Source: Lichtheimia corymbifera B2541 (taxonomy: Eukaryota > Mucoromycota > Mucoromycetes > Mucorales > Lichtheimiaceae). Taken from it: DNA of 64,000 bases. The notes under the pieces were generated by a model. It did not search any database and had not been told where the DNA came from. It saw only the letters and a list, made by a program, of their open reading frames with translations. The stretch lies in assembly GCA_000697475.1 (NCBI GenBank), contig JNEU01000989.1, positions 1 through 64,000 on the forward strand, in the 5' to 3' direction. Of the stretch, positions 46,837 through 59,897 are shown in pieces (position 1 is the first letter of the stretch; each line of letters starts with the position of its first letter). Both the position numbers and the translations under genes were made by a program.

Positions 46837-47681
46837 CATATATCGCATTTTTCTTTTCCATTTGTATACCATATATATCAGCAATAAACAATAGTAAACT
46901 GGAAGTTATACTTGACTGTCGTACAAAGTTTCGAGGAATATCATGCAGTTGGATGGCTTCTTTTCCTTTTCTAAATTTGGAGTTCCGAAGAGTGATAATA
47001 CCTGAAATAAACGTTGATGGAGAAGCAAAGGCAAGGGTGACATTCAAAGATTGAGAGGGGGAGAGATCGAGGTACCCGCAACATGTTCGCAAAGCAAGTT
47101 GCTTGTTTGCATACCATCAAGCAGTATCCGAAGATGGCTGAAACACTGTAAAGCTGTTAGGATGTCAGGGATTTCGTGTGAAGGATAATGGACGATGGAT
47201 CTTTACCATGCTAAAACAGCAGCTGTGTTACATACATATACACGATGGGATGATCACGTGTAAACGTAAAGCTCACAGCCGTAGGATCATGGGGGACATC
47301 GAAACAGCAGCAGGCTCCTTAAATGAAGCAATTCGAATTACACAATGATGCGTAAAAGGCGATACTATATTTCATGGCTACAAGGCATTCACTGTTCGAT
47401 TGATGAGAATAGCATTGAGCCATGTTCAATGCATCTCTTAACCCCACATAATAGTCACTTGTATTAAAGGACATGTAGATGGCAGCATACGTTGAATGCA
47501 TCTAGGATGAATTTGGGAGAATAACTAATTTTATGGATCAAAGTCATTACCTGCTTCTTGACGCTTGGCAATGAAACGCAGAAAGAGGAGGGTGAAAAGG
47601 TTTAATAAAGCTTCAGCAACGATGGTATGGTGCAAAGGAGATGGTTTGTGAAAAAAAAACACCCACGCCACGGGAGCCTTT
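46837..47681. other. Intergenic, nothing recognised
   Basis: No frame with protein character and no repeats seen. Confidence 0.4.
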
Positions 47682-47948
47682 TCATACGGCGCCACACAAT
47701 GGGCGCATAAGGTGATCAACGAGTTGCATGATTGCAGTAATAAAGGCTGAAACAGGTATATGTAACCACCATCCGACAAGCAATGTAAAGTGCAAAAGGG
47801 CAATAGTTGATTGTGGAAGCTTAAAAAGGAACCCACCATAAACAGGCAAGAGATTTCTCAACAACAATAGTACTACATGTTGGGTGTGTGGGTCAGTACA
47901 AAGCGGGCATTGATGTGTAAACAAACCCGGAACGTTGCCCCTTTTCAT
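47682..47948 (-). CDS. Possible small membrane protein (doubtful)
   Basis: An ATG-led frame of 88 aa on the minus strand. It has a Cys/His cluster (HQCPLCTDPHTQHV) followed by hydrophobic, helix-like segments (LPVYGGFLFKLPQSTIALLH, FTLLVGWWLHIPVSAFIT). It lies divergent from the small gene at 48003, only 54 bases away. No family is recognised and no intron supports it, so it may be chance. Confidence 0.25.
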   Translation of the reverse strand: MKRGNVPGLFTHQCPLCTDPHTQHVVLLLLRNLLPVYGGFLFKLPQSTIALLHFTLLVGWWLHIPVSAFITAIMQLVDHLMRPLCGAV

Positions 47949-48002
47949 CCCTTCACTAGCATTTAATAGTGTCTCTTTCTCTTTCTTTTCCTTTTGAACT
48001 AC

Positions 48003-48295
48003 ATGACAGACAACAGCACCAATACCCTTGTCCAGCCTACCTCGGATGAGAAACGAAACAATGAGCAACCTGATAGATTCTTAACACCACAACCACCAAA
48101 TCAATCAAAGAGGAAGAGCATACTTGAAGGCAAGCATCATCATCATCATCATCGTTGCAGAGACAACATTCATGTCATCATGTCGTTAATATAATCATTG
48201 GTACAGAATATCAACCGACGCCTCCTCCTGCATCTGTCACTGTGCATAATACTGTTTCAGCATCTCCCAAGGATCCATGTTGGCTAGGATGGTAA
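48003..48295 (+). CDS. Small unknown hydrophilic protein ending CWLGW
   Basis: Two exons. The second (48207-48295) reads EYQPTPPPASVTVHNTVSAS then PKDPCWLGW and a stop. Two donors fit the same phase. One is GCAAGC at 48130 (exon 1 48003-48129, 71 aa, a GC-AG intron). The other is GTTGCA at 48154 (exon 1 48003-48153, 79 aa), which adds a run of six His. The N-terminus is MTDNSTNTLVQPTSDEKRNN, disordered in character. I recognise no family. The clean phase match and the short Trp/Cys tail argue for a real gene. Confidence 0.5.
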
Positions 48296-48595
48296 TGCAA
48301 GCAAACTCTACTACTACGACTACTCCCCCCTTGTTTATTTAATGCTAACATGTAGGCACATACATATAGTATTCTAGCTTGTTTCATATGCTGTCTAGTC
48401 AAAGATGAACCACGATCATAAAAGTTGTTACTATCGTTCGAGATATGTGTGTGTGTGATGATATTGTAATTGCTCCATATAAGTCTTGACCCCGATACTT
48501 TATCACGCCCGAAACGGAACTCGCGTTCCGAGCATACACGCTCTCTCTTTTTTTTTTTCTTTTTCATTTTCATTTTCCTCTTTGTTCAATACTCG

Positions 48596-51500
48596 ATGGC
48601 ATCGACGATATCATGGCCGCTAGTTGTATGGCATAATTTCAGTAATCCGACCACGACATGCGTCACTTGCAGTTATCCAAACGTCTATGCGGGACAAAGA
48701 GATGGGCACATTTGGGTGTACACTATGCATAATGCTGAGCAACTTCAGGTTCATGTCCTCTCCCATTCAAGCCATTGACCTCGTTGTTGACACCTTCCCA
48801 CTTAATACAATCTAGTACAAACTCTTGCTTGTGGGCCATCGAGCGCCAATCGCTGCACTCTGTGTCATTAAGGGAGGACAACGAGCCAACGACCTATCTG
48901 CCACATCCGATGATATCTTGGTCAGTGCTTCCGAAGATGGGTATGTTACGAGAGAGAGGGAGGGGATCGTCATCACCACCAGAATATACGTTTTCTCAAC
49001 ATGGATATAAATAGCGAGATCGCACAGTGGAATGCTTCGGATGGAAGATGTCTTGGAGTCAATGCAAAGGGCTTTTTGGGAGTTCCGACCGATTTGAAGC
49101 TATTCAGTCAGGTAAATTTGTTTGTGCATCGAGCATGCAGAGGGATGTTGCTTACATTAGGACATAGGCCAAAGATCGATATATCTTTTGCAGCGGTCAA
49201 TCCAACGAGATCAACATATTGAATGCCACAACACTGGAGGTGTGTATAATTCATGCAACACAATATACTTACCATTGTATCACTGACACTGGTATAGGTC
49301 GTTCGTGTTTGGGGCAGCCATCCTAATTGGGTTACATGTGCTGATTTCTATGATCCAGGTTCGTGTATACCATATGTACATTGATCAGCGTGTTCTTTGC
49401 TAATATTGAATTCCTATGCAGCTGCTAAAAGGGCAAGGCTGGTGACGGTTACCATGGATGGCAAACTGGATATTTGGGATTTTGATGCCGCGGGTCAAGT
49501 TATTTTCAAAGATCGATCGTCTGAGAACCAGCCAAGGTTGATCAAGGAAACGACATCTGACCGAGTGATTGGATTGAAGAGTTGTCCTTTCTACCATGGA
49601 TTATGTATGGTGCTTACGCGCAAGAATGCAATTGTAAGTTTTTATAGAATCACTTGGTTTACCGATTCTAACCTAAATCGCTTTATAGATATTCGTATTG
49701 AGAGAATCAGCCTTTGTACCCGAAGTTACCATACCCACCGAACATGGCACGAGCTGGTCTAGTGCTGAATTCTGCAAAGGGAATAAGTTGCTGTTATGGG
49801 CACAGGTGAGTGGATAATGTCGTGCTCAGGTGGTTCATCCATTCATATACCGGTATTCTCTTGTAGAATGGCAAGATCTTTGAATATTACATCAAACCGC
49901 CAGCAGGTGTCGACCCTGGGAAAATGGCACACGATGAAAATCAATTGTACTACAGGTAATGGATAACGGGTGTCGTTGGATCAAAACATCAAGTATTTAC
50001 TTTGGTTAACAGTGTTTCGCTGATGCACACTTATTATTTCGATACCAATGGTAAAAAATGAGATATCGATGGGTTATCGGAAGACGTGAAGATTTACACC
50101 AAAAATCACAAAAGATCATCTGGTTCCAGGTCGATGGGTCACAGCGATATGTCAAGATCGATCATCGCCGATAGCAGTTACATTTGGCAACCATCCGGAC
50201 AATTCGACTTTTTCAGTCAACGTGCTAGATGGAGATGAGGATGGGGAAACCAAATGCCGAGGTATTTATACATATCACCTCTGAAACGATGCTCGTGTCC
50301 AATGAAATGATTAACTGAGTCTGACGAGCAAAGAAACTAGCCTACAAGATATATGGCCACAAAAATCCATGTGCGATCCTCAGTTTGGGTCAATAACAGC
50401 AACAATCCCTGTCAGCAGCAATCACCTTGCAATTGGTTATGGTAAGTTGTTTGATATATTACAAAGCGAGAATTATGTACTTAATTGTGCCTTTTAGAAA
50501 ATGGTACGATTTGTGTTGTCCCATTGGCTTTGGCTCTGTTACATATGCCGGCGTTATCTCAAGTAATGGATCATCGTCAAGATGTGCGGATATTTAAGCG
50601 AGCGCATGATGGTCCAGTCACGTGCATGATCGTGCATGAATCACATCAACATCAATATCTGCTATCAGGCGGTCGTGACGGTGCAGTCAAAATATGGAAT
50701 TTGGTGTAAGTATAGGCACGCATTGTACTTGGGTGATCGATTGCTGATATGGTGCACGGGTATTGTAGGGATGGGAAATATGTGGTATCATTTACCGTGC
50801 ATGCCTTGGCTGTCAAGTCTTTCATCGAGCCAGCTGAACAAAACGATACAAGGATACGGGGATGTGTAGTGTCTGTTGCAAAAGACAATTCTGTGGCACT
50901 TATTTCAGTGGATTCAATGACCTGGTAAGTCCTTCATCAATTTGCTTACTTCACCTTCACGTATTTAAAGTAACATTTGTTTAGCTTATTCATGTTCCCT
51001 GGACATGCATACCCCTTATCGGCTATCCAATGGCGTACAGCCGAAGACTACCTTGTCCTTGGATATAGTGATGAAGCAGCATTTGTGTGGCAGGTATGAG
51101 TGAATGATGCAAGTACTCTCACATGAAATAATAACTCTTTCAAAGATTGCAGCAGGATCGCTGGATCGTGTGCTCCACGGAAAACAAAGCAAAGTGATAC
51201 TGGAGGATGACAGATGGCCTATCAATGATCTTTCTACAGCTACAATGCCAAAGCCTGTCAACGGACACAAGCACAATGCTACTATGCGTTCCATTGTATC
51301 GACAAATCAAGGTAAACATTCCAGGAGCTTGTATGATTTCTCTATTCTGACGTGTGTTCATCTTAGCTTTACAGACTACCACCCATTTCGCACATGTTTT
51401 TATTTTCAACATACGGCGTCTCGTCCACGACTTGTATGCAAGATACGAGCGTATTCGCAGCCACGACATGTCTGATTTAGCTGTGCCACCCACTCCTCAG

Positions 51501-53711
51501 CAGTCAACGTCTTCGGCCTCTTACGATGCAGTGGTGCCTGATATAGCCAACTTTCGACCTGGCAAGGATGATCCACTTGACCATTCCATCAGCGAAGATG
51601 ATGCCAGCATGCAAGCCGGTGGAATTGACTTGAAAAAACGTCTAGAACTTGTATCGGCGATTATGAGTACAAGTATCTCTTGGAACGTCAGTCAAGCATT
51701 TGAAGATATATGTTGCACTACCCTGGCGTTATCAAGGCAAACACGGCACGATGCAATCAGCTTTGGGCTTAAAGGGTAAGTGTATCCGATGGCGATGACT
51801 TGGTGGGGGAGGAGAGGGCAATGTTGCTTATGATAAGTATGGCTCATCATTGACGACGATGATAGGGCAAACGGTTACTTGTCTCTCTTGGCACCGATAC
51901 CCGAGGAAAAGGATACTTGGAAGGTGTCGCAGGTGATGACAGCTTCCAGGCTACTTTCAGTAGCATTGTTAGCAAAGGCCATTATCTTTATTACAGGTAA
52001 TATCCTATCGAAGGAGGTATATGTTTCATCGATCTGATCAATGTACAATGCATAGGCCAAGAAGCAAAGTCGTCTGATCTTATAGCTGGTTATGCAATGG
52101 CCCTACCAGCGGTAATAGGCGACAGCTATTGTTTCCCATCACTCTCTCTTTTAAGCAAATACTGGCAAGATCACTCTGGTAAGTACCTCTGCTGTATTGG
52201 TGATTACCATCTCGGCTCATTGAAAATGAATAGCACGATCGCTATTTTCCAGTGCTGTGACAGGATTGAAAGAAGATGAAACCATGGCAATGATCGCTTA
52301 TTGGGAGAATTACTGTGAGTACACGGCAATGGAAGGATGAGAGCTGGTTCTAACATTATGTCACAGTACCAACATCCAGTTCACCCGACAACCATAATCC
52401 TCACATGATGGCGCGTGCAACCATTGTTCTCGGTATTATGGGATGTGATCAACCACAAATGCTAAATTCAGGGTGAGTTACATTGATCAGTGATATGACA
52501 TTGGGTGCTAACCATTGCGTGAATTAATAGCGTACGCAAATACACCGCCCTTAGTCTTGCGCTCTTACTGTCGGATTCAGATTTGGATGACCCCAAGACT
52601 CATGGCACTGATCCATCCACAGCCTCTGTCGCTCGTACACTTGCCTCTATGGAGTTATTAAGTCAGGGATTCAGCACGTGGGAATCTTATATCAATGTTG
52701 CCGAAGTCTTAAGGACCATGTTTGTATATGCTTTGGATCCACAGCCCGCAGTGAGTCGAGGAGCCAACAATGCAATTTTCCAAATCGCTGCCACCAACAT
52801 GCCTTTGGTCATTGGTACTTTGACGTATGATACGACACGGGCCAAAAAGACCTCTGAACGTATTCGTTGCTTAAAGATCATTGGCACCTTTATCCGCAAG
52901 GTAAAAGGGATAGGAGATGTTTGTTGTTGTTGCTGCATGTTACTTAAAAAGGAAAAATGCTATAGAAACCCATATTACTTTTTGGTGATGTGCATCGGGT
53001 TGTGGAAGCCGTTGTCAAGACACTCGATCCCAATGTCCCACATCTTCGAGAGAACATGCTCCCTACTGCGACAGCTGTGCTGCACAGCTTGGTCAAAAGG
53101 TACATATATAGAGACTATCGATTGACCGCGAGTACTTATTTTATCATTCAAGTTATCCATTTGTGGATTTCAGCAATAGTGCACAAAAATTGGCAGTTGG
53201 TACACTGGAAGGTGCTTGTGTTATTTATGATTTACGCACTGCTACACGTTCAGTGGTTCTGGAGGTGAGAGTGTTTAATGAGTGTAATCGAGATTCTCTT
53301 TATTGATAATTATATAATGTAATGTAGGGACACACGGGAGCAATTGCAGCCTTAGCTTTTTCGCCTGATGCCAAATACGTTGCCACAAGTTCGTTAGAAG
53401 ACAAGACGGTCCGAGTATGGTATTCGAACATCAGCCTACTTGGCGTATTGACCAGTAGCCTATCGCAAGGTCTTACACGTCATGGCGAAGGTGATGCCCA
53501 AAAGGCGTACAAGGTGTTTGCATTTGCACTACCTCTTGGTAAGCGAATTCCGGGATTGATTGTTATCATGTGAGGACAAACATGTTGAAACCTGATTATA
53601 ATAGTTATTACGGATCCGCATCAACAATTGCAACAGGTTCACTTTGAGTGGACCTCGCAGCGTTGCGTCAAGCTGCATATCAAGGATTTGGTGATGAGTT
53701 TCAATGTATAA
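48596..53711 (+). CDS. WDR7 / rabconnectin-3-beta-like WD40 protein
   Basis: About 20 short exons; ends are given for the outer ATG and stop only. Exon 1 opens MASTISWPLVVWHNFSNPTT and runs WD repeats (QRDGHIWVYTM; LVGHRAPIAALCVI; DDILVSASEDG joined to EIAQWNASDGRCLGV; FCSGQSNEINILNATTLEVV). This succession follows the N-terminal propeller of animal WDR7. A second WD set comes mid-way (HDGPVTCMIVHESHQHQYLL, GGRDGAVKIWNLV). A long helical part follows, then a last pair (HTGAIAALAFSPDAKYVATS, DKTVRVWYSN) before the C-terminus HFEWTSQRCVKLHIKDLVMS. WDR7 partners with DmX/Rav1-like proteins to regulate assembly of the vacuolar proton pump on vesicles; the role here is inferred. Confidence 0.82.
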
Positions 53712-54003
53712 TAGAGATAGCTTGGTTTTTGATGGTTTGATAATAAAGAAAAGAGTTGTTTGCTCGTCTGGGCAAGTATTTGTAAAGGATGAACGCATTT
53801 GGAAAGCTGGTGCGACCTGGGTGATCTCGGACAAAATTGGGTTCTATTCGAGGAGGAAGGTGCACGGTGCGAGCGGCAGCAGCTTCACACTTTTTGCGGA
53901 GAGCGGTGGTGGTGGTGGTGGTTCTTTGTACCCTTTTCTTTCTTCCACTGTCTTTTTTACTTTCAACGTCTTCCTTTCCTTTCCTTTGTTGCTATACAAC
54001 AGT

Positions 54004-55575
54004 ATGGACGTTGGCGAAGAGCGATTGGCAGAATTGAATGCACTTTACAAAGAGCATGAGTCGGCTATTGACAGTATACAGTCAGCATTGCGACGCGAGA
54101 TCCCGCTCTTGGTTCAAGAACATGGACTTTCACTGGAACAAACTGCTGCGTTAGACGAATATATTCATGATCGAGGTGAGTGGGTGGGTGGGTGGGTTAT
54201 TACTTTACTGAATGAACATTGTTCTTATGCTGTATCCTATAGTAACCATATTCCGGTTCCTTCTTAAGAATGAGTTTTCTCGGCCACATACCCTCTCACG
54301 CATGGTGGATACAATCAAATGGAGAATCAATAACAACATTGGTGAAACGACTGCAGATGACCTCGATCCTTGCTTCTTTGAAAATGCATTTTGCTTCTTT
54401 GGCGGCCTTGATCGGCTGGGACGACCATTGCTTATTATTCAATTATGTCATCATCCAACAGTCAACGGAGATGCTGCAAGTTTCTTGACCCCTTTTGTTA
54501 CATTTGTCTTTGAGACAGCTCGTCGACTCATGTTGGAGACGACATTGAAGCGATTGCAACAAGGCATACCAAATCCTGTTGTCACAGAAACAGTGTTGCT
54601 GGTCGACTTTAGGAATGCAAAGACTCTCCCAAGGGTACGTCTCGTGCACATTCTCATGTAATGTTTGTGCATAATAGGTCTCACAAATCATCCAATTATA
54701 GGACAGACAATTGGCTACCTCTTTTATTCAATTACTACGACGCTTTCCTTCATCGACTGGCACTGTGTGTCTTTTGAATTTCGGATGGATGTATCAAGGG
54801 CTATGGCAAATGATCAAACTACTGCTTTCTGAACAGGCCAAAAAGCGAGTATGCTTCCCCAAAGTATCGGATCTCGCCTATTTTATCGATGATCAACAAC
54901 TGCTTCAACGTAAGCTTGCAGCATCCTGTTTGAAAACAACTGGCACACTCATCATCGTTATTTATTATAGAACTTGAAATGGCAGATCCAGTTCCATGGG
55001 GTTTGGCACATGATACCGTATACAAACGACTACCACCAATAGGCACATTGAGTCGCAGCAGCTCCAGTACATCCCTATACTATGATGCCGATTTGTATAC
55101 CCCATCGTTTGGTACAATTGCAGACGTCGATAGCAGTAGCGAATATGCGACACCAAGAGAAACTACACCCGTACCCAGTGAAATCGATCTCACCAAAATG
55201 CAACAAAATGCAATCACTACCGATCCGTACCGACACAAAAAAGAGACAACTCATATCGATCGCCGAAAACCAATGTCTACGACACCATCCTCCCAAGCAC
55301 GCAATATGCATTTCGTCTTGCAGCTATTGATCAAGATGGAAAAACAAATCAAGCACATCATCTACCGAGTAGCCAACAAGATCTTCCAACACCGCGGCAC
55401 ATTGTATTGGATAATAGCTTGTATCATTATGCGCAATCGTATCATGCAAGTGATACATGGTATCCTGATCCTTGTGGGCCAGCTCTTCGCCAAGCGACTC
55501 GGATTTGCAAACCCCCATTCATCCGGTATTCGTGTCTTGCTCAACATTTTCACTGGCCAACGATGGGCTCTTTAA
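54004..55575 (+). CDS. Sec14-type (CRAL-TRIO) lipid-binding protein with membrane tail
   Basis: Four exons (54004-54175, 54243-54634, 54702-54909, 54971-55575) give 458 aa. The N-terminus is a helical lead-in (LAELNALYKEHESAIDSIQS). CRAL-TRIO-N follows, with FRFLLKNEFSRPHTLSRMVD and TIKWRI. The CRAL-TRIO lipid pocket is about residues 110-270 (GLDRLGRPLLIIQL, VLLVDFRNAKT, GTVCLLNFGWMYQGLWQMIK). After a Ser/Thr-rich linker the last 90 residues hold helices and a hydrophobic segment (TLYWIIACIIMRNRIMQVIH, GILILVG) that may anchor it in a membrane. Sec14-like proteins exchange phosphatidylinositol and other lipids and activate PI kinases; the ligand is unknown. Start ATG 54004 begins directly after the last leader stop. 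Confidence 0.82.
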
Positions 55576-56375
55576 GTTGCCATTGTCGTCGCCGAGGAGC
55601 TTCATTCATGCACGTACATCAAGGCTGCTCACGCAAGTCGAATAAGAGATCATCATTACATATAATATCCCACACTTTAATAATAAATTGGAAGCCCAAC
55701 AGTGATTCAAAAGTTTGTTTGGTGATCAAGTCATCGAATTCTTCACAAAGGGAATGGCTTTCATAATGATGTGCTTTTTCAATTGCAGACAATGACACAC
55801 TCCTCCATGCCATGTAATCAACTGAGAGCTTATTCCAATGCGTATGAATATGTAAAGAGTCTATACATAAAGATTATATTAGTATAGCGGTTGTGGGTTG
55901 AGGATAGGTTTACTCATTATTTTTTAAAGCTCAACAAAGAAAAAAGAAGACAATGCAGTAGTGGTTGATTGTTACATTGAAGTTAATGACACTGTATCCC
56001 GTGCAAAAATAAATATGCCAGTACTTTGATTGATACTTCTATAACTCTTGCTGCTGGCTTGTCGAATTGATGATGTTATGGCGATTTCTTCACAATAATG
56101 TGGATGAAGGAGGTGGAGGGGTCAACAAGGGCCATCATCATCCAAAGTGGATAAAGGGTCATGTTTCCATATTAGTAAAAAGGATATCCTTTAAATGTCC
56201 TAAGAGATGCCCTTTGTGTTTTCGATTCCATTATTTTACGTATTCTAGATATGTTAGCGTGTTCATTGTGTGCATCCTTGGGTAAGAGACCGAGAAAAAG
56301 GGTGATGCGTTATAAAAGCACATATCCCATTTTTACCGTACACAACCATTTTCGCTATCCTTTATTTCATATACC
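55576..56375. other. Intergenic, no supportable gene
   Basis: About 0.8 kb. A 64-codon minus-strand frame at 55619-55813 has an ATG but no family resemblance and no splice partners. Nothing else seen. Confidence 0.4.
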
Positions 56376-57909
56376 ATGTCTTCTCATACCTCAGGCGGCC
56401 TTCCAGCAGGATCTCCACCAGGCTCACCAGCAATGTCTCCACCAGGCTCTCCACAGCAAGGAAATCGAGAATTAGAAGTCTGGCTGTATAGCATCGTTCT
56501 GCTAGGAGCTATTGAATTTCTACGTACGTATATAGAATGAGAACGTATTATCGCTAGCTCTTTTCTAATTGCGTAACTTAGTGCTCTTTATTCAGGAAAA
56601 GTGTCAGCTCCTACTCAATTTCATTGAGAATATTGATGATGCAGAGATGCAGTACCGGCAAGAAGAAGCACCTCTATGGGCAAAGATTTGGAAAACTTTG
56701 AAGATGCAAATGAAGGCTACCATGATGCTTATTTTTTTCATATTCCAGGAGATCATATTCAGCTTTTTTGCTTATATCGACTTGTTCTCTATCTCGCACC
56801 TTGAGAACGTTGGAGCGTTTGTCCTCAAGAAACTTGGTTATTTTCAAGATGTCGACTATGTCAATCCACAAAGAATGTTTTTGATTCGTGGCACAAATAC
56901 AATGAGAGGCCGAGCCAGAGTAACCATTCGGAGAACTGCAGCATGGTTTGCATTTGCCTTGTTGATACCTTTTGTGCACGAAAGCATGATGGATATGGCA
57001 GACACAAGCTTGGAAGCAATCCATAGCAACATTGTCTCATCCTGGGAACACGTATGGCATCCAAAGAAGCCCAAGGCAATTGAGTGGGAAGCAGGCATGG
57101 AAAAAACAACGTTTAGCGATAACACCATTTCAAGGTTACCCTTCTCAACACCATCGCCATCAGTCGGTTACGAGGCTTACAAGGCGACGGAACCATGTTC
57201 ATACGGATTTTTCTCTTCAATGTTGCCAAAATGGTTATCCAAGGTCAATCCCAATAACATTCTCTGTAAATCGTGTCAGCGCTTCATATCGATGGGTGGA
57301 TGCGACCGAAGCAAGGACAGCTTGCAAGACTTTGCATTGGCAACACTTGGATCTCGTGTGCTGACGGACCTTACATCGCCAACCTTGGGTGATGAAAAGA
57401 GCAAGGGATTGGTTTCCACATTGATCAACAACAAACGACCAAGTAATATCAATCATCAGCGAACTAGCAGTCCTCTTACTGCTCTATTGCCATGGACAAG
57501 CCCTGGAGAATGTTGGCCTATGGCTGGCAAACATGGATCACTCGGCGTGGAATTGAATCATCCTGTGGCCGTGAAAGCAATCTCGATTGATTATTTGGGT
57601 CAACATCAAGCCATTACCATGGGCAGTGCACCAGGGGACTTTGAAGTATGGGGATTGAAAAAGTACGATGATAATCGCTCCTGGAAATATCCTTGGGATT
57701 CATTAGCATCTGTGGTGGACAATGATGTTATCTATCTTGGTAGATTTATGTACGACATCACAAAGCGTCTTTCGGTGCAAACTTTCGAGCTCAAACACGC
57801 CTCACCTCCCATCAAGGCTGTGGTGTTTCGTTTTCTCAGTAATTGGGGCCAAGATGATTATACATGCATCTACCGCGTTCGTGTTCATGGCGATGAAGTA
57901 GTACCATAA
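56376..57909 (+). CDS. SUN-domain protein of the nuclear envelope/ER
   Basis: Two exons (56376-56523 and 56582-57909) give 491 aa. The N-terminus is a Gly/Ser/Pro repeat (AGSPPGSPAMSPPGSPQQG), then a hydrophobic segment EVWLYSIVLLGAIEFLLLFI and further helices (KATMMLIFFIFQEIIFSFFA, RTAAWFAFALLIPFVHESMM). The C-terminal half is a SUN domain: PGECWPMAGKHGSLGVELNH, IDYLGQHQAITMGSAPGDFE, TFELKHASPPIKAVVFRFLS, then YTCIYRVRVHGDE. SUN proteins span the inner nuclear membrane and bind KASH partners across the lumen to connect nucleus and cytoskeleton. The several predicted membrane helices are more than in a textbook Sad1-type protein. Confidence 0.9.
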
Positions 57910-58358
57910 ACATCCTTTTCATAGTATTAGAAAGCTAGTAGTATTTCACCATAAATGACTCGTGATGATTTTTATTTCAATGATGTTCTCAGGAGGCGCA
58001 TGTTGGCATGGCGACAATGAATATGGGCATTCGTGTAACTCCCCTCCTTATCATCACTGCATACCCACGTCTAACATGCACGGGTGATCAATGTGGAGTG
58101 TCATAAATAAGATTGTCAATATGTTTAACTATGCTCTTTATTAACGATAACAAGGTCTCATCTAACGTATACTCCATACTTGTTGCTAGGATACCAATTG
58201 AATTCGATCAGTCTTACTGGCTGTTGTAGTTGACTGAACCTCCGTTTGACAGAAACGCCCGCCTCTTTTGCTGCAGCATTTCCCCGCATTCGCATTCCTT
58301 TCCACCATCTTCAAGAGCGATCGTTTTATTTTGCTAATGCTTTAGCATCGAGATCAAC
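57910..58358. other. Intergenic; possible leader intron end
   Basis: About 450 bases. The last part, TTTTGCTAATGCTTTAG ending at about 58345, has the look of a branch site plus 3' splice site just before the next ATG, so the PH-protein leader may be spliced. Confidence 0.4.
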
Positions 58359-59808
58359 ATGCAATCGTTGCCAGCAGAGACCGAACTTGCTTGTCATGTC
58401 AATCGCATTGCGTTGAGTGATGAAGACGACGACGACGACGACTTGTATGACGACGAGGTGGACCTGGCTCCAGGGCAAGTGAATCGATATGGATCCGATG
58501 GCGAAGAAGATGATCCTGTGATACCCGAGCAAGCGTTGGAGCTTTTGAAATTGGAGCAAGTCATTCGATCAGGATATATTCTTAAAAAGGGAGAGAAACG
58601 AAGAGTAAGTTGTTCATTGTCAAAGATGGTAAATGAGAAAACTTACCTTGGATGTTGTCATGTAGACATGGAAAAAAAGATGGCTCGTTTTACGGACTAC
58701 CAAGCTTGCATTTTACAAAGACGACAAGGTATTTTGATTACATTATCAATGAATCCTGTGTGATCTGATTTGTTTGTTTGTTTATTACAGGAATACAAGT
58801 TGTTGCGCATTGTTGATTTGGATCAAGTACGCAGTGTTGTCCATGTCACTTCCAAAGCCAAATACAAGTATATGTTTGCCATTACCACTCCCAAGCGCAC
58901 CTACTACTTGCAAGCTCCTAGTGAACAAGAGATGAAAAGTTGGACCATATCCATTGAGCAAACCAAAATGGCAGCAGCGGAAAATCATCATTATGACGAG
59001 AATGATCCGTCTATGGTTCACCGCCACAATCACGTGCCACCTGTCAATATCCCCATCAAAGCCAATTCACAGCAACAGCAATCCACTAGCCTCGCAGCCT
59101 ATTCCACCAATCAAAGCTATCCTCTATCTCCCAATGCAGATATGAATGTGATGGAAGGATTCGCTAGCTCGGATGATGAGGATGACGATGATGATGAATA
59201 CAGCTGGACCGAAGATATGTCAAAAGCATTACAAGAGGAAAGCAGGAATCGCGTATTAATGAATGGCTATTTGCTCAAGCTGTGTCGTAACAAGGTAATT
59301 TGTCAGCTACCCATCATGTTCATGCTTGATAGATTTCACTCATTTCAATTCACTGCAATAGAGTTGGCGAAAGCGTTGGTTCGTGTTACGACCTGATACT
59401 ATTGCATATTATAAGGATGAAAAGGAATATGTGCCCCATCGTATTGTTCCTCTCTGTCACATCATTGATTCTCTGGAGATCGACCCAGTCAGCAAAAACA
59501 AGCGAAATTGCTTCAAGATCATCATTCTCAAGCGCAGCTATATATTATGTGCCAGCTCTGAAATGGAGCGTATATCATGGCTAGAGGCTTTAAATCATTG
59601 TGTGCGTCGCGTGAAGGCCACCTACGGAGGAGCTATCCATCATCATCATCATCATCACCCAGTACCACGACCTCCATTATCGACAACCGAAGAAATACAA
59701 CGGCTCGATTCATTTGATAATGCAAGCAATATATCTGATATGAGTGGAGCAGGTGCTATAGGAGGAGCAGGAGGAGCATTACCTGGTAGACAAATTGGAC
59801 GTGGATAA
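58359..59808 (+). CDS. Tandem PH-domain protein
   Basis: Four exons (58359-58604, 58666-58728, 58791-59294, 59362-59808) give 419 aa. After an acidic start (SDEDDDDDDLYDDEVD) the first PH domain runs from about residue 68 (IRSGYILKKGEKRR joined to TWKKRWLVLRTTKLAFYKDD) to KSWTISIEQTK. The second runs from about 250 (VLMNGYLLKLCRNK joined to SWRKRWFVLRPDTIAYYKDE) to ISWLEALNHCVRRVK. In both, an intron falls at the same place, just before the (T/S)W(K/R)KRW strand, so the domains probably arose by duplication including the intron. The basic K/R-rich strand suggests phosphoinositide binding; the ligand is unknown. A run of seven His lies in the disordered C-terminus. Confidence 0.85.
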
Positions 59809-59897
59809 TAAAAAAAAAGAAACCCATGGATGATGATTTGCATTCGTGTAACCAACCCCCGCAAAAAAATGTCTGCATTGATTCCGATGTGATACCA

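Noticed and set aside
55619..55813. 64-codon minus-strand frame with ATG
   Set aside because: No recognisable motif, no introns, adjoining sequence is AT-rich spacer.
59637..59660. His-run in the PH protein as an engineered tag
   Set aside because: The codons are native CAT/CAC repeats in a disordered tail, similar to the CAT run at 48136-48152; no vector sequence nearby.
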